Source: Galbula dea (Eukaryota; Chordata; Aves; Piciformes; Galbulidae). Taken from it: a stretch of 64,000 bases of DNA. Under the pieces are notes generated by a model. That model had not been told where the DNA came from. It saw nothing but the letters and a program-made list of their open reading frames with translations, and made no database searches. The position numbers and the translations under genes are program-made. The stretch covers positions 317,037 to 381,036 of the forward strand of contig VWZX01010008.1 in the NCBI GenBank assembly GCA_013399015.1. The letters run 5' to 3'. Shown one piece after another: positions 1 through 11,936 of this stretch. Position 1 is the stretch's first letter. Each line of letters opens with the position of its first letter.

Positions 1-3000
1 TGCCTTCATTCATAAAAATGAGACCACGCTGATGAAAGCCACCGGCCCCAGTACACCCAGCAGTAAATGTCAGGGACGTCTCTGGGTCAAACATTAACTT
101 CCACAGCCTCCCCTAGGCTGGAAGCATGGAGGTCACATCTGGACAATGAAGTCAGGGTGAGCTGCATGATCAGTGACAGTGATTCAACTCTCCAGCTTTT
201 GGATCCCATCCACAGAGTTCATTAGCAAACAAGACAGACAGGAATGTAGGTCTGTCTTAAAGCAGACCAGGAGCTGTAATTAACACAGCTTAGTTTTCAT
301 TAATAATATATTAGTCTTGTAACACACAAGAATGAAAAGGTAACTCAAAGGGTCTGGTCTTGCTCTCATCATGTTCAGCAGAAGAAGGGGCAGATCCAGG
401 CCACAAGTAAGCTGTGATTTCTTCATATCTAAGTGGGATATGTGTTTGCTTCAGCAGTTTGATTTCTTACAAAAAGACCACAAGAATGAAAGCAGGAGGA
501 AAAAAACCCACTTTTTGGAAAGCCCCTTTCAGAAGTCTTTTTCCTGAAGCTTCTGATCTGTAGGAACATGGAATCAGAAAAGGTCCTCTTGGGATATTAA
601 ATCCAGGCCCCTGTATTTAAAGGCAACATCTCACTCCCAGCAAAAACAAAGATTAATATTATACCAATGAGCTGGAAGGAAATCCGAATTTCTAATGCAA
701 GAGAATGAGGGGAAAAGCTGAACAAAAGTGAATGTATGAGACCTTATCGCTATGTCAGAGCCTTATTCTAAATACATGGGCTGTTGGTACATCTAGGAGG
801 AGATAAGAGGCAGAATAATTAAGAGTCAAGGTTCTTTCTGCCCACCAGGGATCTGCACTCAGCTTTGAAAAGAAAGACCTCAGTACAGCTCAGCCCTGGA
901 GCAGAGGAGGAAGGGGAGCTCCTGGTAGCCACCTGAGATTGGGGTTGCCCCAAGGCTGAAGGCTCACGGAAGAGGCAAGCAACCCCCAGCACTGGTGGGC
1001 CAGCTAGCAGCAGTCTGGTTTCTTCAGACTATGATGTTGAAAAGCCAGAAGGCAGCTGTAGCAAAGCATGTGCCCCCTGTAAGTCTTTCAACAACCACAA
1101 AAATCTCTGGATAACTCAAGGGACACTTCTGGTTTTGCCAGAAGCGGTTAAATCCCACCTCTCACCCACAAACTAAGGGAAGAAACTCCCAGGCACGGAA
1201 AAATTTCCAAAGAACAGCTTAAAAGAGAAGACTGACATTGTAAACATTTCTCATTTCCCAGAATAAAGGCAAGAAGGCAGCCGAGAAAGGCATGGCTGGC
1301 AGTAGGCTTGGTTTGGTGTACATGGGATGCAAAATCCAGGGGCGCAAGGATGGCAAGGAGGGACAGCTCAGGTACCCTCCATAGCCAGCAGTCTCCATCC
1401 AGGCTTTGAGAACCAACAGCAGATACCAGACCCTAGATCAATGAGAGCCATAGGGCCCCTCAGAGGTTCCAACACACACAAAAAAGGGCACAGAAAGAAA
1501 GCAGGTCAAAGCCTGGAGATGGGATGTAACTGCTCTCTGCTCCTGCAGATCCAGAGGAATGGACATCCACACTGGAGTGGTTCTGGCAGCATGGAAATGG
1601 CCCAGCACTGTCCCTCCTGCAGTTGAGGAACTGTCCAGCAAAACAAAATACTTCCAAAAAGTGTAATAACAGGGCTCAGTGCCAACCAGAGAGGTAGCAG
1701 ATGAGAAGGTGCCATTTTCTCACTGTGGTACTGCATCATAGCCATCTACCACCACAGCCAAAAGCCAGCCTGGGGTGTCTGGTGGGCTTCATCTTGCACA
1801 TATGCTGGAATAAAGCACCACTCATGAGCCCTCCAGTACAAGCTTCTGTGTGCTTGAGGTCCTTCTCCAGTGGGACACCTGATCCTCGGCTGTGCTCACC
1901 CAACCAGCCCTCAGGTACATGGCTGTTTGTTGCTCTCCCACGCTGCACGTCTGAGTGGGACAGAAGCTGCGCTGGAATGTCACCTTAAATGCCACCAAGT
2001 ACTGTGGGACTTGCTGCCCACCATCACCCCTGAAAGGCTACCTACCATAAAATTCCACAAGTATGGATTCTTCCACATGCAAGTGGCTCAGACAAATACA
2101 TAAGTACACAATGCCATGCTGTCACCTAATGCTACTGAGAAGGTAGCTGGGTGGGTGGCAGCTAAGTGGATGGGTGTGTGGATGGAAGAGAGTGAGAGAC
2201 CTCTCCAACCACAGAAACTGATTTGAATTGAAAGGAAATAACATTTTTCCTAGTATCTAAATACTCTGCAAGGCTGATGTTTACCTGTCATTTATCCACG
2301 TCCAGCTTGCAAAGCAGCTCACTGCAGCATGCTCAGATCAGCAGTCCCACAACAGTGGAATTCCTGAGGAGCTACCAGGACTGAAGGCCTCAGCTGCTTT
2401 GCCATCGCTTGTTGGCTTTACTGGAGAAGGTAAAGCTCCAGCCACCAGACTGAATCCAATAAATCCTGCTCAGAGCCTTGTCCATGAGACAGGATACATG
2501 GAGACAATTAAAAGAATCTGGCTGTTGAAGAACAAGGCAGCGCTGGGGAAGGTTTGCCAGCAGTCATGCCAATTAAGGGTGTGATTTTTGGATGATATTT
2601 TTACACCAATAGCAGCCCTATTAATGCTGGTGTAACTGCAAGTGATTTTGAAGGTCCAGCTGACTCCATTTGGGAAAAGCAGCAGTTAAAAGAACCTCTT
2701 TTTTGCCTCTATAGGCCCTATTCTGCCACCAGGGGAAAGTCTTTCATATTAGAAGTGGTTTCATCCACCCCGCCAATGAGGGTGGTTTACATCTAGAGAG
2801 CTGTATCCTGCTCAGATACTTTCACATCTATTAACTATATACCAGGAGCTGTAGGTTTTGTTCTTAGGTGATGTCTAACCAAGTTATAAGCAAAGCCATA
2901 TTTATGGGACATGCCCATAGCCTGTCTCTGCAACCAAAAGGACACACATGCCTAAACCAAAGATGTCCCATGACAAAGAGCAGGGAAGGAGACAATTCAG

Positions 3001-3094
3001 GTGCTGATGGTCTGTTAGAAAATGGTAGGAACAGACCCTCAAGCACCACACCTCTACTCATCACCTACAGGTGCCAAGAAACAAAACTCTGTTC
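1..3094. other. Unique sequence, no gene seen
   Basis: No convincing exon, RNA gene or repeat family was recognised. Open frames here are short and lie on both strands, as expected by chance. A small G/T-rich patch of GGGT and GGAT words lies near 2140-2190. If the CpG-rich block at 4.2 kb is a minus-strand promoter, this stretch would be its first intron, but no downstream exon was identified. Confidence 0.5.
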
Positions 3095-3380
3095 TAGTAC
3101 TAATATTACCAGAGGGAATGACATGAAGCTCTGCCAGGCGAGGGTTACGTTAGTAGGAAAAGGTTCTTCATCCAGAGGGTGGTGGAGCACTGGAACAGGG
3201 CAATAGTCATGGCACCAAGCCTGGCAGAATTCAAGGAGCACCCGGACAATGCTCTCAGACACATGCTGTGACTGTTTTGGTTTGGTTTTGTTTTGTTTTG
3301 GGGGTTGTCCTGTGCACAGACAGAAGTTGGACTCGATGATCCTCCTGGGTCCCTGCAAACTGGGGACATCCTATGATTCT
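3095..3380 (+). repeat. CR1 LINE fragment, 3' end
   Basis: The text runs in CR1 sense order: the 'acatgaagctctgccagg' motif, the 'ttcatccagagggtggtggagcactgga' block, then 'ttggactcgatgatcctcctgggtccc' and a terminal 'tatgattct'. The element is truncated at its 5' end. A T/G-rich run at about 3275-3303 interrupts the usual 'ttttggggttgtcctgtgca' segment. No reading frame survives. Confidence 0.9.
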
Positions 3381-4164
3381 AACTCAGTAATAACAACGTC
3401 TTTTCCTTCAGAACCAAAGGCTTAAACCTCAATGCCAGCATGGCACCAGCAAGCTCAAAGGACCTTCCTGCAGGTGGTACACACCATGTATCCATCCCCA
3501 CCTCCTCCAGCCTTGATCCCTGCGGGTGACTCAGCTCTGGGTGGACTGACAGGCTCCAGCACAAGCCTTTGAGTGACAAGAGGAAGAGATAAGGTGAGAG
3601 AGCAGAGAACAGGCTGTCTCTCTCTCAAATCCTGGACGTGCCATGAGTAATCCCACTCTCAGGAGCTGGAATTCTCCATGAATCCTACCAGCCTGGTCCT
3701 CCTCCCCACCACAGCCCCTGCTCCTAGTGCACTCAGGGGTCCAAGCACAGCAGCAAAACCAGGACAAAAGCACCTTTCTGTTATCCCAAGCATTTCTCTC
3801 AGCTATCCCATGTACATTCCCCTCTTCCTCTCAAACTTCCCGTTGGTTCTCACTCCTCTCGCAGAAAGACCAAGGCTGTGCAGCTCGGGGAGTGCGCTCA
3901 CGGAACAACTTGGCCGGTTTTCCCCCCAGCCCCTAGTGACATTGCCTTGCCAACCCTCCCACCAAACCGCAGCCTGCTCTCGCCTCCACCCAGGGCTTTG
4001 CTTTCCATACAGCAACAGCCCGGGAACATCTACAGCAAATTTTGTTTGGTTTGGTTTTGGTTTTTCTTGGACAGTTTGCCACTTTCAGAACAACAACAAA
4101 ATCGCAAGAAAAGAGCAGAGGAAGAGCTTGAGGAAATCTGTGCCTGTCTGTCCCACCAGTAGCC

Positions 4165-4470
4165 AGGAAAGGGCTTCGGATCGTGTCCCCTGCACCGAGG
4201 GGATGTGCAGCCGCCACCGGGAGCCTCCGCTGCGCTCCCCGCTCCGCCACCGCCGAACTTACCGCTCCGCGCTGCTCCGCGCTGCTCCGCGGGCGAGGCG
4301 ACCCCGGGAGGGAAAGGGAGGGACCGGAAAACTGCGGAGGGGCTGACCCTGTTTGTCTAACCTGACACCGGGGGTTGCTGCTGCTGACCCGCTCTGTTCC
4401 GCGGGCAGCGGGAGGTGAGCGCCTGCCGCCCCTCCAGCGGGGCTGGACGTCCCGGAACAATGCGAGTGGC
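4165..4470. promoter_or_regulatory. CpG-rich block, candidate promoter and first exon
   Basis: This is the densest CpG stretch in the window, including 'ccgccaccgg', 'ctccgccaccgccgaac' and three imperfect copies of 'gctccgcgct' at about 4264-4292. On the minus strand a perfect donor GTAAGTT occupies 4262-4256, so a minus-strand first exon could end at 4263. On the plus strand a donor GTGAGC begins at 4415 after 'cagcgggag'. CpG islands of this kind usually mark 5' ends of vertebrate genes. The minus-strand reading is favoured by the stronger donor, and a bidirectional promoter is possible. No coding sequence was found beside it, so the first exon would be untranslated or the gene lies outside the window. 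Confidence 0.5.
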
Positions 4471-4524
4471 TGTGCGGGGAGGAGAAAGGTCTGCAGGCTG
4501 CTTGATGGGGGTTGCAATTGGAAA

Positions 4525-4590
4525 AAAAAACAAAGCTAAACCAAACCAAAACCAAACAAAACCCCCTCAACAAATAAACAAGAAAAACTC
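4525..4590. repeat. A/C-rich simple repeat
   Basis: An A9 run is followed by repeated 'aaaccaaacc'-type words and then 'ccccctcaacaaataaacaag'-like text. It lies about 100 bp before a minus-strand CR1 copy. It is low-complexity sequence with no coding content. Confidence 0.7.
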
Positions 4591-4688
4591 CAACCACCCC
4601 AAGGTGGGGGCGGCTGGAGCCCTCCACACAGGTATCTGGTTTGCCCAGGTTAAGCTCACACAGGCAGTCAGAGGTGGCTTTGAAATTG

Positions 4689-5112
4689 AATCAGAGAATG
4701 TCCTGAGCTGGAAGGGACCCAGAACCATCCAGTCCAACTCCTGTGTCCACACAGGACAACCCCAAAAATCACACCATGTGCCTGAGGGCCTTTGTCCAGA
4801 TGTTTCTGGAATTCTCTCAGGTTTGGTGTTGTGTCTGCTGCCCTGGGGAGCCTGTTCCAGTGCTCCACCACCCTCTGGGTGAAGAACCTTTTCCTAACAT
4901 CTGACCTTACCCACCCCTGGCACAGCTTCATGCCATTCCCTTCAGTCCTGCTGCTCCTCACGAGAGAGAAGAGATCAGCTCCTGCCCCTCTGCTTCCCCT
5001 CATCAGGAAGTTACAAACTGGGATGAGGTCTCCCCTCAGTCTCCTCTTCCTCAGGCTGAGCAAACCAAGTGACCTCAGCCACTCCTCATACAGCTTTCTC
5101 TCTGGATCCTGA
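4689..5112 (-). repeat. CR1 LINE, minus strand
   Basis: The reverse complement of the CR1 3' half is recognisable from 'gagctggaagggaccc' and 'ccatccagtccaactcctgt', through 'gttccagtgctccaccaccctctgggtgaagaacc', to 'gaggtctcccctcagtctcctcttcctcaggctgagcaa'. The 3' tip is at the low-coordinate end and the 5' end is truncated. The long minus-strand open frame across it is a fossil of the untranslated and ORF2-terminal region, not a gene. Confidence 0.93.
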
Positions 5113-6307
5113 CAAAAAACGTTGTCTAAGGACTGAAAGAGTAAGGCAGGTCGTGTGAATCCACACAAAGATCCAGAGCAGCCATCATCATTGGTGGGAT
5201 TAGCACAAACCCACTGAGGGACTAGCTTTGGAAAGCAAAACTAACTCTCCAAAGGTCTGACTTAAGGAGAAAAAAATGTTCTTTTGGACTTCTAGTCAGC
5301 CAAATTTTGCAACTTCAGCACTCATGAAACTCTGAGTTCTACAATGGGCAGCACTGCCTCCATCCAAGAGACTGGTGGGACACCAGAAGAGAGAAAGAAG
5401 CCTCTCTATTTGGTGTAGGTAATCCCAGAGAAGCTGACCCACTCAGAAGCAACAGGAGCTTTTCCAAACAAAAGCCCCAAAGAAGAGGAACCAAGTCAAG
5501 GGAGAGAAGAAGTCCAGAGCTAACACAACAAAAGTCTTTAGTATTTCCTAAGCAACAATTTCCCAACTGCAGACCAGTGGGAAACCACCCCACCAATGTC
5601 CTCTACCCCATTTTTGCTGCCACTGTAAATTGTAGGAGCTCTCCTGCCACATCTTTTCCGTGACTCTCTCTTCCACATGGCTGTAGCCTTTCCACTTTAA
5701 AGCAGTGCTACCCTGGTTGAATAAGCACAGAGCAGAGCTGAACAATTGTCAAGCGTGGGCAGACTCAGACTGAAATATTTCCTCACATGTCCTCATCCAA
5801 CCACAGTTTTTCAGAATTTGGGAAGATGTGACAAAGGACCCAAAACCAATGCCTCCTTGGCCACCATCAGGCCATTCAGCAGCATGTCTACTGTTGCAGT
5901 GTACAGAGAAATGCACAGCTCAGAGGAAAAGCTTTTAGCAGATGTTGCTGCTTCGACATACCAGAGTCAATATCCTAACACATTTCAAACTAGAAGAAAA
6001 ACTGCAGAATTTATAGACTAGCCCAATCCAAACAGATCAATTACAGTGTATATCTTCTCTGAACCCAGTAGAGAAAAGCTCGCACTGGAGATTTCTGATC
6101 ACCAGGATTTGCAAAGGTTTGCTGTGACCTGCATGGTTGAGTTCTTAACAATGGGAAGTTACAGGAACAACTTACAAGAGAGGATTCCTGTGGTGCTGGG
6201 TGAATGCTGTGTGAGAGTTACCTACTTGGACAGGTTGGGAGGAAAACAACATCACACTTTCTTTCTCATCAGCCATTTTTTTTTTTCCCCACACAGTGCC
6301 CAAATCC
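5113..6307. other. Unique sequence, no gene seen
   Basis: Nothing gene-like was recognised. A T10 tract lies near 6283-6292, immediately before the following minus-strand CR1 copy. No splice-flanked open frame stood out on either strand. Confidence 0.5.
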
Positions 6308-6530
6308 CAGTATGGCAGAGGTTGGAAGTGACCTCTGGAGATCATGTAGTTCAATCCCCCTGCTAAAGCAGGCTCACCCACAGCAGCTTGCCCAGGATCA
6401 CCTCCAGCTGAGTTTGGAATCTTTCCCCAGAAGGAGACTCCACAACCTCTCTGGGCAGCCTGGGCCAGGGCTCTGGCATCTTTGCAGCAAACAAGTTCTT
6501 CCTTCTGCAGGAATGTGGTCAAATTCAGCA
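6308..6530 (-). repeat. CR1 LINE, minus strand
   Basis: It reads 'gaggttggaagtgacctctggagatcatgtagttcaatcccc', then 'gcttgcccaggatcacctccagctg' and 'ggagactccacaacctctctgggcagcctgggccagggctct'. This is the antisense of the young subfamily also seen at 11.3, 20.1, 33.5, 58.5 and 60.4 kb. Confidence 0.92.
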
Positions 6531-9500
6531 CTCTGCTATAGCCATTGAGTGCCCTTGGAGGAAATCTAATCTTACATGTGAAACAGTAAAGCAGAATTCA
6601 TGGAGCAAGGAGCAAGTGTGCCTGAGAGTGACTTGCTGTCAGTTTGATGCAATGGCAAACCAAAAGCACTTATAAACAGGATTTGATTAGGTGTTCTTTC
6701 AGATTCTGACATTTTACTGCAAATGTCTGAGGAATGTACCCAGATCTAATATCAAAGGGATCTTCAAGACAAATGGCATGAAAATGATCTTCATCTCAGA
6801 ACCTGACTTAAAACTGTCGACTTTTTGCCTATCGATAAGTACACCACAGGAAGCACAGCTCTTAGAAATCAGGACTCAGATGTCAGTAAATGTCACCTCC
6901 TCGATGAGCTTTCAGGCTGCAAAGGCTGCTGAGAGAAATCCTCTGCCAAGGCAAGTTCTTCCTGTACCCCATAGCTATAGAAACAGGTACAATGTGCTCT
7001 CTCCCAGGGCTTGTTAGCTTCATTCCCAAGAAACCCCAGCTGAGCACGGCAGACATGCTTTAGTTTGGTCTGATTCCTGATTACACACTAGCAGCTCAAA
7101 ACTGACATCCTTACAGATGGGTGGTGAGCAGGTGGAACTGCGTTTTATCCCAGTCACCCCTGGTGGCTTCTCCCATTTCCTCCTGACCTTCGCAGTTCCT
7201 CTCACAGGATCTTCCATACCTGGACATTGTGAGCATGAGGAAGCTGAGGATGCAGCTGGAACAGTGAGGGGTTTGTTGCTTTCTTTTTTTGAAAGTGTTC
7301 AGTAAGGACCTTGAAAATTCCCAAAAAGCAGATGAACCTTTCTACAGTGGATAAGCTGACTGCTGCAGACTGGGAAAATCCACTTCAGATTTGCAGCAGC
7401 AAATTGCATGCAGTTTGTAAACAAACCATAACAACTATCCAAGCTAAGAATGACCACCAATGTGATCACCATGTGAAGCTCCCCTCTGAGTAACGCTTTG
7501 CATTATGATTCTGAAACATCTTCTTTATTTAGGAAGGATAACAGTGTTGAAATGTCATTTCAGCAGAACATTACCCATATCTAAGGTTGCCAGCTAGGAC
7601 CCAAAGCCCACAGGCTCTTTCTGTGTGGGCTCTTTTTATGTGGGTTTTTGTACCCACACAGAGCTCTGCTAACGTCAGCAGGGTCCTCTGTGGGTGCAGA
7701 GACCTGTCAGCACTGCACCCAGACTTGCTGGATATAGCAGGAGGTAGGATGCAGGAGAGCAGCCAGTGTGAAAGCCAGGATGGCTACAGGTTGCAAGAAG
7801 AAAGTCAGCAAGGGGAAAGCCGGCAGGCAGACCACAAGCAGGGATTTAATGCCCTGTGACACTCTGCACACTCTGCTTTGCTGTGCTTGTAAAAAGCTAC
7901 TCTGGTTGTCTAAGTCTGGAGTCCTCCTGCAGTTTTGTCCCCTGCTAGCATGTGGAACACATCATTGTCACAAGGTAGTGGTTTCTCTGGAGAGGACTTA
8001 TTGACAGGACAAAGAGGTGGCATTGACCAGAGCTATCCAGAGCAAGGGAGGAATCAAGGATTAGGGCATCTCCCAAAGTTACATCAACTGAACAACTGGC
8101 AGACAGTAAAGCCAGGTGAGGGCTAACAGCAAAGGAAACAGAAGGAAGCAAAGAGCCCCTGTTTGGTAACGCTGGACCATTGCTTCTCCAGGTCCAGTTA
8201 GGGTCAGGGGTAGGGGAGGATTGCTACAGCTGCTTGTACTGAGCAGCAGCCACGCAGTGAGGAGAAGGCCAGCAGTCAGATGTCTGGGGAGGAGAAGGAT
8301 GGACCTGGGAAGTCAGCAGGGACATGCAACCAGTCCCAGGCAGAGAGGCAGGGATCACTTTAATCTCTCCCTTAAGTTTGTGTGGACTTTTTTCTTTTAA
8401 TCCCTTGCCCTTCCAGTGCAACTGTGGACCTGCCAGGGTCTTCATCTGAAGTAAATTGTATCTCCTGTCATTCTTTTACTTCAATATTTAGTTTATATAT
8501 GTCCCAGCTGCTGAATTTTACTTGCTCATCTTCTACTGCCAGAAACATTTCCCTTAGTTGGACTATTTCTGCTTACAGCAGCATGGCAGCTCATGTTTGT
8601 ATGGCCACCTTAAAATTAATAGTTCTTGCATTTACTTCCAAGATGAGCACATACCCATCTCCTGCTGCAGTATCCTACAGCAACCAGAAGGGCACACACT
8701 GCCCATGCCACAGAAGTCCCCAAAATGCTGTACTTGTGTCTGCCCTGGCACATCCTTGTGCATTCACTTCTCTACTGCTGGACACTGTGGGCTTCACTCC
8801 CACATCCACACCATTAGTTCTCTGTGCTTGTCACATGTACGAGCCTATGCTGGATCCCCTGCTTCCTTTTCCAAACTGTAATTTTGTAGAGGCTTCTTTC
8901 TGCATCTGAACATTCCCAACTAGATTCCAATTGCCACCCCCATAACACACTCCTTCACCATCCAAAATGGAAGATGGTGCCTTCATCCCTGAAGCAAGGT
9001 GTGATTTCCATCTGATATTTCTGCATTTCACTGCACAGGAATTACCATTGCCCCAGTTATTGCTTTGCTTTCTGGAGTTGCCCACAGCCTGAGCCCACTC
9101 CCTGAGTCACCAGAAACACACAGACCTTCAAAACTGTTAGAATCACAAAGACTATGTCTAGCTCATCTCTTCCTCACTCACAAATGCAGAGGGAAACACT
9201 GTTTAAGCCTCTGCTCTCCAGCAGCAGCTCAAATCCCAGCAGCACTTTACATCACCCTGTTGCTTTGTCTCATCTGCTCCAAACACTGGGCGTTGCTCAG
9301 TCCTCACACGACTCGCACACAGGACTCTGTTCTAGATGAACTTTCCTGAGGAGCCTGGTGTAACCCCGGCCCCTGGTCTAACCCCCAGCCCCTGCCAATG
9401 AGTGCAGGTCATTGGCAATACTCTGTGAATTCGTGATGTACAGCAGGGTCCTCTTTAGCAAAGAAATGTGTAAAGCCTCCTAATGACTTGACACAGATGG

Positions 9501-11294
9501 ATGTTTTCCTCTGGTGGATGGTTGAGAGAGAAATGTTTGCACTGAGGCCAAGAATGCAAGGTCTGAGCCTTGGTAACACCCTGTGTTCACAATAAATACC
9601 TACTCCACAAACAAACCACCCAAAAGTCACAGTTACCCCACAGACAGGTTGCTGTCTGACACTCCCTGCTGTCCCAAAGGAACACGACAGGCGATTCCTT
9701 CCCACGGCACATTCCAGAAGCCACTTCAGGCTGTTATCATTAAAGCAGCTGAGCAGCTGTCCTGGTCCAGGCATGGGTCCAGCCACAAGGCTGGCAGAGC
9801 TGTGCCCCACTGCCTGGCTCTGCCCCCTAGTAGCACACTAACATGGGGACAGACATGGCACAAGGTGCTGGTGGCACCAGTTGGGTGAGAGACTAATCTC
9901 CTGTCAGTTGGTATGCACTTGTCATTGCTGATTTCCTTGCCTGCTTTAAAAGGCAAATGATCCAAAGAAACACTTGTGTTCTGACTGTTGTGGGGAAATG
10001 GGCAACTGTCACCAAGCGCTGGCAGAGCATCTCACTCCTCCAGCCAGGAGCAAGGCTTCATATTAGAAGCTTCCCAAACTGGATAAGGTGTGGAGCTAAT
10101 AAAAACTTGAATCAGCCTTGAGACCTGATGATTAAATCTTGGAAAGCTGAAGGCCACGTGAGCTGGTTAATAGTGCCTTCTACCATGGTGGATCTCTAAC
10201 AACATGTGAAAGTTATCATCCAGCAAGGCAAAGCATCCCTGGTGTTGGGCAGCACAGACACACAGCCAGCCAAGGTCTTACCAAAACCACCTCATGAGCC
10301 CCACAGGGACTGTTTGGAGATGTTATCCTGCACCAATATACCTAGTTCACCCAAAATCTTCTCAGTTCAAAGTTAAAAAGTAGTCCCAACATTACCTGCT
10401 CTGCAAAATCCAATGGAGATGTTTCCTTTTCCTTTGTTTCCCACCATAGCTGAAACTGCAGCTTTGGAGCTGGGCCTGTGCAACAAGCACCCAGGTACAG
10501 CACATACTGCTTTGCTGGATTTGTGGATGCTGCAGGGTAGGAAAAGAGCAAGGCTGCAATATTACATGGCCCTGGCTAGCTCAGACTCAAAGGCCAACTC
10601 CTGCTTGCCTTGGACAGGGTCCTCCTATCCCTGCTGATGGGAGCAGATGACCCTATAAAGGAGACAACAGCAACGCCCCTGTCACAGCTGTCTCCAGTTT
10701 CTCTCCTCAGTTTGGCTGGGTGTTTTCTCCAAGACTCAGAACACAGATGTAAACTGTTTAGGGATGTCCCTATATCCCTGTTTCTCCTTAACAGTGCCAG
10801 AGAGAATGAAAAACGTGGCCTGTTAGTTTTATAACCCTCAGAAAGAGGAAGGGGGGAGACACAAAAACCAAACAGGAAAAAAAACTTCTCTGCAGTGAGG
10901 CTCTGACCTGCAGCAGCCTGGGCTGCTTTCTCAACGTGTTACAGTTTCTGGGGAACTGTTGCTCTGAAGAAGTCCTCAGCAGCAGTGGCAGATCCCTAGG
11001 TGCCCACAGATCCCACCTGGGTGGTCTCCAGATTAAGCCATGTACCTTTGCAGGGAAAAGAAAGAGTCCCAGAGGAAATTCTGCTTGGTTCCTTGTTTTT
11101 TTTGTGGGGGTTCTTGTTGCTTTTAAGATGAGATGTATAAAGTGAAAAGTGGGATTTCCAAAGCACAGTGGTGGCTGCTCACCACCAGGCTTTTCTGGAA
11201 GAGCTACAGCTGGTCCATGCTTTGTCCTTGCACAGGGGAGAGGGGAAAAAACTGGAGCCCATACCTGGAGCCTGTGCAAACCTCTGCCATCAAA
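6531..11294. other. 4.7 kb of unique sequence, no gene recognised
   Basis: This is the longest repeat-poor stretch in the left half. A 175-codon open frame on the plus strand at 8382-8909 has composition that looks non-coding, and frames of that length are expected by chance in 64 kb read six ways. A T8 run followed by a G run lies near 11095-11110. No exon with convincing splice sites was found. Confidence 0.45.
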
Positions 11295-11936
11295 GAAAGA
11301 ATCTCAGAATGGTGGGGGTTGGAAGGGACCTCTGGGTATCATCCAGTCCAACCCCCCTGCTAAAGGAGGGTCACCCACAGCACCTTGCCCAGGATCACCT
11401 CCAGGTGCCTTGGGAATCTCTCCGCAGAAGGAGACTCCACAACATTCTGGGCAGCCTGGACCAGGGCTCTGCACCCTCACACCAAACAAGTTTCTCCTCC
11501 TGTTCAGATGGAACCTCCTGGGTTCCAATTGGTGCCCAGTGCTCCTTGGCCTGTTCCTGGTCCCCAGACATCCTATCCTAGTAGCCCTTTACTAACTCAC
11601 TGGGCACCACTGAGCAGAGTCTGGCCCCAGCCTCTTGCCCCCAGCCTTTAGCTGTTGCTCAGCATGGAGCAGCTCCCCTCTGGGGCTGCTCTTCTCCAGG
11701 TTAAGCAGCCCCAGGGCTCTCAGCCTTTCCTCCTGCCAGAGCTGCTCCAGTGCCCTCAGCATCTTCCTAGCCTCTGCTGGACTCTCTCCAGTGGTTCCTT
11801 GTCTCTCTGGAACTGGGGAGCCCAGAACTGGACCCAGGACTCCAGACATGGCCTGACTAGGGCAGAGTAGAGGGGAAGGAGAACCTCCTTTGACCTGCTG
11901 GTCACACTGTTCTTAATGCACACCAGGAGTACAGTT
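11295..11936 (-). repeat. Long CR1 LINE, minus strand
   Basis: About 640 bp of CR1 in reverse complement. The 3' tip is at 11295-11360 ('gggggttggaagggacctctgggtatcatccagtccaacccc'). The copy extends through 'cccagcctttagctgttgctcagcatgg' and 'cttctccaggttaagcagccccagggctctcagc' to 'cagacatggcctgactagggcagag' and 'ctgctggtcacactgttcttaatgca'. It closely matches the plus-strand copy at 58463-59014, which suggests recent activity of this subfamily. It is 5'-truncated with no intact open frame. Confidence 0.94.

Noticed and set aside
3678..4346. 222-codon plus-strand open frame running into the CpG-rich block
   Set aside because: The frame is long because the DNA becomes GC-rich and poor in stop codons. 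A minus-strand frame of similar length overlaps it and neither resembles a protein.
8382..8909. 175-codon plus-strand open frame
   Set aside because: No domain, no splice context and no codon pattern. About one open frame of this length is expected by chance in six frames of 64 kb. The opposite strand was examined for a transposon protein remnant and had about as many stops as random sequence.
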